Shown here in pieces: positions 13,601 to 25,100 of a DNA stretch of 25,857 nucleotides. Each line of letters opens with the position of its first letter. The stretch's first letter is position 1. The notes under the pieces are model-generated. The model saw only the letters and a list, made by a program, of their open reading frames with translations, searched no databases and had not been told where the DNA came from. The position numbers and the translations under genes were made by a program. Source of the DNA: Baffinella frigidus (Eukaryota; Cryptophyceae; Cryptomonadales; Baffinellaceae); contig MU646650.1 of NCBI GenBank assembly GCA_026770585.1, positions 26,570-52,426 on the forward strand. Reading direction: 5' to 3'.

Positions 13601-16007
13601 CGAGATGCTTTGAAGGGTAACGCGACCCCTGCCACCACTCTGGAGGCAACCCCGGGGCAAATCGTAAGTCAATCTCCCACAAGTGCCACCCGATTCTGGT
13701 GGCATTTGTATGGGAGTTGACTTAAGAAACCATCGATTTGCCCAGTAGTTGCCCCCAGGGTGGATCAAGGCACGCCTGCACCTGCCTCGCCCGCTAGACC
13801 TGAGAGTGCTCAATCGCAAAAGTCAACTCCCCAGTGCCGCCAGGTCAACTTTTGGAAGAATAGCCCGTTTTCGGGCTATTCTGCAAGGGTGTCAACTTAT
13901 GATTGCTCCCGGTCACGTATAAAGTAGCCCCCCCCGGTCCTGCCACGCCAGCTGCTTCCTTCGTTTCACCGAACCCAGATTTGTGCACGGGGTTCGCCTC
14001 AAGCCTCAACCCTGGCATGAATCCCCCACACTGAAACGGTCGAAACATCGAGGGTGCTGGTGGCGCCTTCGGCACCACCCCCCTGGCCTGACGACTCGCT
14101 GCCTTGGGGGCAAAGCGTCGGGTGGCGTTTGGAGAGATTTCGTAGGGAAACTCCCGGAAAGTTGGGTAGTTTCCCTACGGAATTAGGTAGGACCTAGCTA
14201 CCGTAGGCCGTAGGGCTCCTAGGACCTCCTTTCCTACGAGCCCTCGGCCTACGGTAGGAGATCCTAGGCAATGCCGTAGGCGAAACTACCTCCATTTTTG
14301 GGGGGTTTACGACTAGTTTCGTGGACTCCTGGAGTTTGCGTCGCGCGGATACGAGATGCACAGGAGGTGTGCGTGGGGGGGGGGAGGCGCGCGCGAGAGA
14401 GAGAGAGAGGGAGAGAGAGAGGGAGGGAGGGGGGAGAGAGAGAGAGAGAGAAAGGGAGAGAGAGGGGGAGAGAAAGGGAGAGAGAGGGGGGGGGGGAGAG
14501 AGGGAGAGGCGTGTGGTGACGGCTGGAGTGTGTCTGGCAGGAGCATGCGGTGAGCACGCTGCAGAACAACGTGATCGAGCGCAACCTCCGCGCGGGCGTG
14601 GTCGTCACCGACAGCGCCAACCCCACCATGAGGTGCAGCGCCGTTGACCCCCCCCCCCCATCTCTCTCAATTGTTCCACCTCTCTTTCTCTCTCCCTCCC
14701 TCCCTCCCTCCCTCTCTCCCTCTCTCTCCCCCTCTCTCTCTCGATCTCTCTCCCTCCCTCCCTCTCTCCCTCCCTCTCTCTCTCGATCTCTCTCTCTCCC
14801 TCCGTGCGTGTGAGGTGCCGCTCGTGACACCGCGTACGCGACACGCGCACCAGCGTGGCACACATGGCGTGTGGTCTGTGGTCTGTGGTCTGTGGTCTGT
14901 GGTCTGTGGTCTGTGGTCTGTGGTCTGTGGTCTGTGGTCTGTGGTCTGAGGTCTGTGGTCTGTGGTCTGTGGTCTGTGGTCTGTGCGGTGTGCGGTGTGT
15001 GGTGTGCGGTGTGCGGTACGCGGTATGCGGTATGCGGTATGCGGGTTTGGTTTGCACACGGCGTGCGAAGGAAGCTCGCTCGCAGGCTGTGGTCGGCGTG
15101 TGCCTGGGTGGGTGGCCTCAACCCCTCCAAACCCCTAATCCTGCACCCTACACCATGCACCCTGACCCCCATCCCCTGCACAGCAACACCATCGCGCGGG
15201 ATGTTCGTGCGGGATGGTCGATGTTGTTGCCGTGGTCCGCAGGGGACTCGCGCCATCTCATCTGGCGATGGGTGTGTGGCAGCAACACCACCGTGCGGGG
15301 CGGGAAGCACGCAGGGCTGCTCATCTGGCCCAACGCGACGGGGCGCTAACCGCGACGGGGTGCTAACACCCATCCCCCGCACAGCAACAACATCGTGCGC
15401 GACGGGAAGCACGCAGGGCTCCTGATCCGGCACAACGCGACGGGGCGCTTCCGCCAGAACACCCTCGCGCACAACGCCCACGGCAACATCGTCCTCCTCG
15501 AGCAGGTGCCCCCCCCTTAACCCTTAACCCTGAACCCTGAACCCTGAACCCTGAACCCGGAACCCTGAACCCTGAACCCTGAACCCTACACCCTACACCC
15601 TAAACCCTGAACCCTAAACCCTAAACCCTACACCCTACACCCTACACCCTAAACCCTACACCCTAAACCCTACACCATAAACCCTAAACCCTAAACCCTA
15701 AACCCTAAACCCTAAACCATCAACCCTAAACCCCAAACCCGGGGCCTCCTGCCTGCCAAAATTCGCACCCAAAAACGCGAGGCAGACCCTGGCGTTTTTA
15801 TAAAATCTAGAAGTGCCGGTGTAAAACCTCTTTTAGAGAATTTGTAGGGAATTGTCACGAAGCCGTACGGAAATCAGTACGGCACCGTGACCAACTCGCG
15901 TACAAACTTGGACGCGAGCGTAACACCAACATTTAAGAAAATGCCACGGTGAGCCTCGAGTGGAAGCGCGGGGCGTGTGCCTGACTTGGAGAGAGAGCGA
16001 GAGAGAG

Positions 16008-16074
<67 letters not shown>

Positions 16075-18783
16075 GACTGACGTGCGCGACGGTGGCCCGG
16101 CAGGCGTCGAGTGAGCTGGTGGCCAACATCGTCTCGCACGGGCCCCTCGGAGGCATCATCATCCGCGGCACCACCACCGCCACGGTGAGAGAGACGCGCA
16201 CGCTTCATTGCACGCCCCTTGTTTGTTTTGATTTCGTTTGAATTTGATTGGGGGAGGCGTCGAGCCTCGCACAGGGCGCCGCCGCGGGTGCTGTCAGTCA
16301 CAGGCTGTGCGCATCAGCGCGGAGTTCGCACACGTTGGCTCAGGCGCAACCTGTATACAACCTGTCGGCACGCTTACCAACATACCAGAATCTGTCCATA
16401 CAAAAAGGCGTAAGATAGCTTCATTGTATGCCTAAAATAGCATACCCACCCTTATCTTCCGCGTCGAAAGTCTAAGATAGCGGGACAGAATCTGCCGTTT
16501 TCAGAATTGAAATCTGTCGGCTCACCTCGTCGCCTGTTCACCTCGATCAATCGGGCCGCTGGGTGCCTCGGGCAGAGGAACAGCATGCATCAGTGCGTGC
16601 GGGACAGCATGCATCAGTGTGTGCGGGACATGCATCAGGTGGTTCTCCGGCTGACGGCGCGTGCTTGCTGGCTGGGTCGGTGTGAGGCTCGACGGCTGTC
16701 GGGTGTCTGCCTGGCGCAGTGACGCGCACTCTGTCGGGGCTGCCCCGCCTGGCTCCCCCCACCAACCCCCACACCTTGGGCAAACCGAAAAGGTCAAAAA
16801 CACCAAACCCCCTTGGAGGCCGTCGGAATCCGACGGCCCTCAAGGGGAGTTTTGGAGCCATTTTTCCCGATTTGCCCAGACTGTGAGGGTTGGTGGCCGG
16901 CTGACGGCTGACGGCCGACGTGTGGGGTGTCTGCCTGGGTCTGTGGACTGACAGCGCTGGTGGGGTTAATGCTGACGGGGTCGGCGGGAGGCAGGTGCGC
17001 GGCAACACCATCTGCCACAACGAGGGGGCGAACATCGCGGTGCTCGACTCGTCGAACCCCATCTGCGACGGCAACGTCCTCACCAACTCCGCGGGCCGCG
17101 GCCTCGTTATCATGGACAAGGTCCGCCCTATCCCCACACACCTGCGGAGGGTAGATGTGGTTAACGTCGACGTTAACCACGTGGTTAACGTCGACGTTAA
17201 CCACATCTCGACCACAACCACATCTACCCTCCGACGGAGGGTAGATGTGGTTAACGTCGTTAACTACATCTACCCTCCGACGTAGCGACTTTCCGTTGAG
17301 ATAGCCCTAGGAATAACTCAACGTACGTTTTTTTAGTTCGCCCTAGAATAACCCTACGGTGCTCAAGTTAGCCCTAGGAATAACCCTGCGTGCCTACGGA
17401 TTAGCTAGCGTACCTGTGACGGAAACGTCCTCACCACCTCCGCCGGAGGTGTCATCCTCATCATGGACCAGGTCTGGTCCTACTCTAATCCCGCCGAGTA
17501 GTCATGTAAAATACTCGGGGACTGGTCAATTGCGGCTAGGTTTCGCGAAAATGCCAGACATTCCCATCGTAGCGTCCGCCAACTCTGACAAGCGTGTCTT
17601 CTCGTGCGCAACTTTCCAGCTTACCCCCCCCCCCCCACCTTGCAGGCGAAGGGCACATACCGGTTCAACATGATCCGGAACTCGGAGCTAGCAGGGGTCT
17701 ACGTCGGCCGCCAGTCGGACCCTGACATGATTGCCAACTGCGTCTGCGATGGTGCCCCCCCCTCCCCTCCCCTTCCCCCCCGTCCCCCCCCTCCCCGTTC
17801 GCGCCCTCCTCTCGCCCTCGCACCCCCCCCCTCCCGCGAGACGAAGAAGGCGCGGCCGCTGGTGGGGGGCGGGACAGGAAAGATGTGGGAGTGCCTTGCC
17901 CGGTTGGGGCACGGGGTGCGGCAGGCTCGGGACGATGCAGTCGTGACCCCATACCCACAACAGGCAAGTCGGCGGGGATCCTTTTCGAGGACGACGCGAC
18001 GGGACGGTACACCCTAAACCCCAAACCTGCAACCCTACACCCTAAACCCCAAACCTGAAACCCTAAACCCTAAACCCCAAACCTGAAACCTTCAACCCTA
18101 AACCCTAAACCCTAACCCCTAAACCCTAAACCCCAAACCCTAAACCCTAAACCCTACACCCTTAACCTGAAAACCTAAACCCTACACCCTAAACCCTAAA
18201 CCCCAAACCCTGAACCCTACACCCTACACCCTAACCCCTAAACCCTACACCCTACACCCTAAACCCTAAACCTTACCCCTAAACCCTCAACCCTTCACCC
18301 CTACACCAGGTTCACGCACAACATCGTGTGCGCGAACCAGAACGAGGGCGTCGCCGTGCACGGCCGCGCACACCCGACCCTCGAGTGCAACGTCGTCATG
18401 CAGGTCCGCACTCCTCCTCGATCATACCTTTTTTGTTCCTACCCCTGAACCTGCAACTCGCGAGCCTTCTCCGTGCCCCCCCCCCGCCTGGCGCGCGCAT
18501 CTTCTCCTCGGCCCACTCTGCTAGCACCTGCCGAACAAGCGTGGGGTTAGGTTACGTCCGGTACGCTCATACGCCCTACCGTAGGGCTCTAGGACCTGCC
18601 TGGGGCTTCCACGGGCGATTACTCGCCTGTTGGTCACTTGAGGGAGAGAGGACGTATGCGAGCCTACCTGTATAATCACACTACCATCCCCTTGGTATCT
18701 CGAGCCGCGCGCCAGGCAGCAGCTTAGCCATGCAGGGGGGGGAGACACCTACACCCTCAACCCTCAACCCTCAACCACCAACC

Positions 18784-18829
<46 letters not shown>

Positions 18830-19162
18830 ACCCCGCACCTCACCAGGGGGGGCACGGAGGGATCTGGCTGGACGAGAACGCAGGCGGGACGTTCCGCGGC
18901 AACGTCGTCGAGGACAGCGGCACGAACGCCTACCGGTCCGCCCCCTGCACCCCGCCCCGTCAAAACCTGTATCCACAACGTGCGCTCAGTCCCCCGCCGT
19001 TGCGCGCTGCCAGCTGCCGCGGGTCTCTGAGAGTGACGCCGCTGCACGTCGGGAGGAGCGCGCTCGCTCCCCCCCGGGTCGTGGGGGCACCGCGGTAGGG
19101 TGCGGGTGGTGTGGCGCGTGAGGGGGGGTGCGACTCTCCCACTTCTCTCTCTCGCCCGCGCG

Positions 19163-19195
<33 letters not shown>

Positions 19196-22100
19196 TGTCT
19201 CGCTCTCTCCCTCACACTCACACACTGTCTCGCGCTCTCTCACACACACAGTGCTTCCGGCGCGGCGTTACGCATGGAGCGCACCCGCGGCCCTGCCCGT
19301 GCTGCATCCTAGCACAATCCACAGACACAGGACGCAGCCCTCACTCACACCAAACGCAGAGCGCTGACGCGAAGATGGCGGCGGGCAGGTGCGGGACGAC
19401 GAGCGCCAACGAGTGGAGGCTCGCCGAGCGCAACGCCAACACCGCCCCCGCCGCCCTCTCCGAGGTGCGTCCCACGCCCCAGAAACAGAGAGAGCCCCCC
19501 ACCGCCGAGAGTGGGGGGGTTGGGGATCAGGGCCGAGAGAGAGTGGGGGGGGGTCGGGGATATCCGTCCCACTCATGACAGCATGAGGTGAGAGGTTCGT
19601 GGGGAAGCGCAGCTAGGAGGGATTCCCAGCTGACTTGGAGGAGGGGGGGGGGGCGTCGTCCCTGGTGTCGCGTGCCAGCTTTCTTCTCTGCTGCCTCCTT
19701 CTCATGCAGTGCCGGGTGTATGGTCTAGGGGCGTAGCGTTCAGCGTTCAGCGTTCAGCGTGCAGCGTTCAGCGTTCAGCGTTCAGCGAAGCTAGCCCCGT
19801 TGGTGAAGTGGGACGGCGCGCGCTGATCGAGAGAGTGTGGTGTGACGGGGGGAGGGTAGCGCTGACCCGCAGTGTGTCTTGTCCCACTCCGGGAACAAAC
19901 GGGTAGCGCTGACCCGCAGCATGTCTCTTGCCCCACTCCGCTAACAAGACATGCTGCGGGTCAGCGCTAGGCGGCGTGGGGCGCCGCGCGCTGCTCGGGC
20001 AGAATCGAGTCTTTTCGAGGACGCGATCAGTTGAACCGCGTCGTTTGGCGGACGCGAGAGGACGTGGCCACTCAGGCCCTGGCAGTGATACACGGTAGTA
20101 TGATGCTATCTCGTGAGTGGCGAGGCGGTCAAAATTGACCGCCAGGAGGTCCTAGGCAGGTCCCTAGGGCCCTACGGTAGGGCGTATGGGCCTACTCGCC
20201 ACTTACGGGATCGGACGTGAACTAACGCAACGCTTGTTCGGCAGGTGCTGGCGGAGTGGGCCGAGGAGAAGATGCGCGCCCCAGGCGGGAACCGAAAGGT
20301 GATCCTCGTGCAGAACCCCGACACCTCTTCAGAACAAGGCGGCGTCGCGATGGCCACCCAGTGCTCTGAGCTACTTGGTCCGCCCCCGAAACCCGAAACC
20401 CGAAACACTAAATACTCAACACTCAACACTTAACACTAAACCCTAAACGCCAAACTCTAAACCCTAAACCCTAAACCCTAAACCCTAAACCCTAAACTCT
20501 AAACTCTCACCCCTAAACCCCAAATCCTCAACCCTAAGCCAACCCCGAGCGCACACACATGCGTGCATGTTGGTCGCTTGCTTCCTACACCCTACACCCT
20601 ACACCCTACATCCTACACCCTACACCCTACACCCTACACCCTGGTGTCACAGACACTTGGCGCAACGCGGCCTGACGCGAGGCGCCCACAACCTGTGTGT
20701 CTCGCTCACAACCTGTGTGTCGCAGGGCTGGACCCGTCGCGGTCCTGCATGCTGGTCGCCCGCTTCCTCGGCGACGCCGGCCAGTTCCAGGTCCTGCCCG
20801 CACCTCCCACCAGGACCCATCCTCCCAGCCTTGCAGGAAACGTTGTGGTTAGTCAACGCGGGGTACCTAGCAGCGACGCTCGTTCGCAGCCTGCGCACAC
20901 TCCGTGTGGGCCGGGCCCTCTCTTGCCCCACCGTCATTCTAGCTCTGTCTGACTCGGGGTTGGCTGATCGTTTTCACATCAAAAGTTGACAGATTTGCAC
21001 CCGCACCCCGGGGAATTGACTTCCGGTCTCGCCAAATTGGCGAGACCGAACCGTGTGGAGGAAGAGCTAGTAATTGGGTAGAGCCTTTCCGGAAAAACTT
21101 TGTCGTGCTCGATTTTTCGAAATGCCGACGTGGCATCTTTGCCACTTCCGACGCCGTTTTGGCGCTCTCTCTTCACCTCCGCCACCCACCCACCAACCCT
21201 CACAGTCTGGGCAACTCGGGGGAAATGGCCCCCAAAATCCCCTTGAAGGCCGTCGGATTCCGACGGCCTGAATGGGGGTTTGGTGTTTTTGACTTTTTCG
21301 GTTTGTCCCAGTTGTGAGGGTTGGTGGACAGGACGTTGGGGTGATCCGCGTTCCGACTTGAGTGTTTCGCTAACCCTGCAGGCGCCTGGTGTGGTTTTAG
21401 GGTTCGGGGTCAACCCTAACCCCCTAAATCCTAAACCCTAAACCCTAAATCCCAAACCCTGAACCCTAAACCCTAAACCCTAAGCCCTAAACCATAAACC
21501 CTAAACCCTAAACTCAAAATCCTCAACCCTAAACCACAAACCATAAACCATAAACCATAAACCATAAACCATAAACCATAAACCCCAAACCCCAAACCCC
21601 AAACCCCAAACCCCAAACCCAAACCCCCAACCCCCAATCTGCAACCCAGGACGCGGAAGAGTTGATCCAGCTGGCGAAGACGTTCGTCGGAGACTCGGGG
21701 CCCTTCAAGGCCGAGATGGGCTCCGTCCTCCGCGTCCAGCAGCGTGGCGATATGTAACACTCCCCCCACACACACACACCCCACAGCCCCAAACCTGCTG
21801 GTTGTGAGCCTCGGTCGGACAGGTGATGAGCCTCAATGGTTGACTAATGAAGGTGAGTTCTGGCCTCTCTCCTCCCAAGCGGGGTCACACTGGTCGAAAG
21901 GTACGAGGCTGGGCAACTGGCGGTTGGCAACCAACCGGGCAAAAGGTTGCAACCTTTGACCCAGGCTCGTAACCTTAGACCCCCCCACAAACCCCTACAC
22001 GCAACAGATGCTTCCAGCCCTGCACGCAATCCCATTCTTTGCACGCCACACCTCACGCCCCAGAACCCAGCGCTCGGTCGCCAGACCCTGCACCCTGAAT

Positions 22101-25100
22101 CGGTCACCAGATCTCAACCTGTAGCCTACCGCAGGTCGCTGCACTGCGCGGAGCTGCTCAACAAGTGGGCCGCGGCCTCCCCCGAGTACAACACTGGTCA
22201 CCCCCCCCCGCCCCACACATTCTCCTTCTTCCCGACACCCACTCTTCTCCAGACCCACATTCATAGGCTAACGTCCTGAAAACGGGGTTGTTAGGCATAC
22301 GGCATTGCCTAGGACCTCCTACCGTAGGCCGAGGGATCCCAGGACCAAAAAGTCTCGGCTTACGGTAGGAGGTCCTAGGCAATGCCGTAGGCCTAAGTAC
22401 CACATTTTCAAGCCGTTACCCTATGAATGTGCTTCAGCGCCCCGCCCGGTCTTAGGGCCCTACGGTAGGGCGTAAGAGCCTACTGGTCACTCAAGGGATC
22501 GCGTTTTGAGGGGGCGGGCGGGGCGCTGCAGCACATGTCAACGTGTCACATGTCAACACTGGTCACCCCCCCCCGCCCCACACATTCTCCTTCTGCCCGA
22601 CACCCACTCTTCTCCAGACCCACATGTGCTGGTTGCGTTTCAGTTTGTTTCGTGTGAGATGGCTCCAGTCTCGTGTCAGAGTTGCAGTTCCTTGTCTGTG
22701 GTCCCGCCCGCCCGGAGGTGACGCCGCCAGCGCGAGACAGCGGGTCGAGTCAACTTATGATCGAGTCAACTTAAGATCGGGTGCTGGAATGTCAAAGCAA
22801 CGGCCATTGAGTTGACTTTTGATTGACCCCCTTCAAATAGGGTTGAGCGGTGTAGGGGTGAGAGCAGCAGCGTGGGGGAAAGGGACACCGGACAGGCCTG
22901 GGTGAAGGAGCTTCACCCTCATAGGCTAACGGCCTGAAAATGGGGTAGTAAGGCATACGGCATTGCCTAGGACCTCCTACCGCAGGCTGAGGGATCCCAG
23001 GACCAAAAAGTCTCGGCCTACGGTAGGAGGTCCTAGACAATGCCGTAGGCCTAACTACCCCATTTTCAGGACGTTACTCTATTAACCCACCCGCCCGGAA
23101 ACGACACTGCGAGACATCTTAATAGGGCAACGTCCTGAAAACCGGGTAGTTGGGCCTACGGTATTGCCTAAGGTAGGCCGTAGGGCCTCTAGGACCTACG
23201 TTTCCTAGGACTCCCCGTAGGCCCCTACGGCCTACCGTAGGCAATACCGTAGGCTCAACTACCCGGCTTCCAGGACGTTGCCCTATGAATCTCGCAGCGC
23301 GCCCTCCCCGCGCGCCCCTGCTCCGCCGCGCTCCGCTGCCGGCTGGCGGCGGCTGCCGTCAGTCGCCGTGGTGGGCCACGCTGGCTGGGGCGCGGGAGGC
23401 TGGTACCTGGTGCTCGTGCGCGGCCGGCACACACCTGATGCCCCCTGGTGCGCGGCGCAACCGGCCAACAGACCCGGCTGACGCTGCTGGATGCACCCTC
23501 CGGGCCGACCTGATGCCGTATGGTGTGCGGCCCGGATGACGCTGCTTCCTGCACGTGACAGACCTGCTGCCGCGTGGTGTCGTGTGTGCACAGACCTAAT
23601 CTCCATAGAAGTATTAATTGATTGCTTTTAGGCAACGAAAATTACTACACGGTTTGCTCATAAAAGTAGTAGTAAAGCATTTGTGTAGTAAATTTCGTTG
23701 CGCCAAAAGCAATCAATTAATACTTTTGTGGAGATGAGACCTGATGATGTGTGTGCCTCCTGGTACGCGGCTGACGCCTGTGTCCCCTGCTGGCAGACCT
23801 GACGCGTGATGTGTGGTAGACGTGATGGCCCTGGTACCTGCACGTGGCAGCCCTGATGACTCTTTGTCTGTGGAGCCACAGACAGCCACAGACAAAGAAC
23901 TGCAACTCTCACGCGAAACTGGAGCCATCTCACACGAAACAACCTGAAACGCAACGTGGTGCGCGGCCTGCACACCTGATGACGCCTGTGCATGCACACT
24001 GCTGACAGACTTGATGACTCTGGTGAATCCCCTTGGCAGACCTGATGACCCAAGTGTCTCTTGGGGCGCCGCATGCCTACTGACGCCCTGTCTGTGGCCA
24101 CTGATGACGCCTTGTCTGTGGCAGACCTGCTGACGCGTGGTGTGGAGTGTGCACAGACCTGATGCCGTGTGTGCCTCCTGGGACGCGGCTGACGCCTGTG
24201 TCCCCTCCTGGCAGACCTGATGACGTCTGTGGAGCCAAAGAACTGGACCTCTCACACGAAACTGGAGCCATCTCACACGAAAAACAAAGTGAAACGCAAC
24301 GCGGTGCCCCTCCCGGCAGACCTGATGACGCGCGCGGCGGAGTACGCGCGCGAAGCGGCCGAGGTCTTCGCGTCGATGCAGCCCCAGGACGTCCAGACCC
24401 TCGAGTCCTTCGCCTTCTCCCTCTACTGGGTCGTCCTCAACTTCGCGACGCTCTGCCGCCTCGGCGGCGGCGGACAGTGGACCGCGAACCAGGCGTGCGC
24501 CGTCGCGGCCGAGGCCCTGGCCGTCGCCCACTCCATGGTCCTCCCCCACGCCTCTCCGCCAAAATTTTGTGTTTTTTTTTTCTGGGGGTTGGATTGCGGG
24601 GGTTACTTCGCGTACGAGTGTGCTGGGGAGCGCCCTGCCCTGCCTGCCTCGAACAGTGTTGATAGGAGATTGATGCAGTGTGCAGTGGTTAACAGATGAC
24701 TTGGGCGGTGCCCGAGAGCCCCAGCGGGATGCGCACACGCCGAACCCAGACATGTAACCTTACAGTAAAGTTGCTGTACACTAGAGTGGAAGGCCTAGTG
24801 TTGCTATGCACTTGGGTGGAAGGTCACCAGGTGACTCCGCACACCCCGTGGCACCACACCGCGGCGTTTCAACAGCAGACTGACAGTGTGGAGTAATAGA
24901 TGATGTATGTAACACATGATGTTCTCTGGGGCAGGTGACGCCGCACACGCCGCCGCACCGGACGGCGGAGCTCTACTTCGTTGAGGGCGTCCTCTACTAC
25001 TGCAAGGCCGAGGCCACCGCCGCCGGCTACATCCAGGCACCCTACTCCCTACTCCCTACACCTTACACCCTACACCTTACACCCTACACCTTACACCCCA

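Noticed and set aside
14264-15481. 405-codon minus-strand open frame
   Set aside because: Antisense of the exon 6-7 region plus GA and GTGGTCT arrays; composition is pure repeat.
18007-18309. CCCTAAA arrays as a chromosome end
   Set aside because: Arrays are short, degenerate, occur in many introns, and genes continue on both sides.
21650-21756. Stop codon TAA after exon 17 as the gene end
   Set aside because: GTAACA at that point is a plausible donor and exons 18-22 continue the frame with the same composition and helical character.
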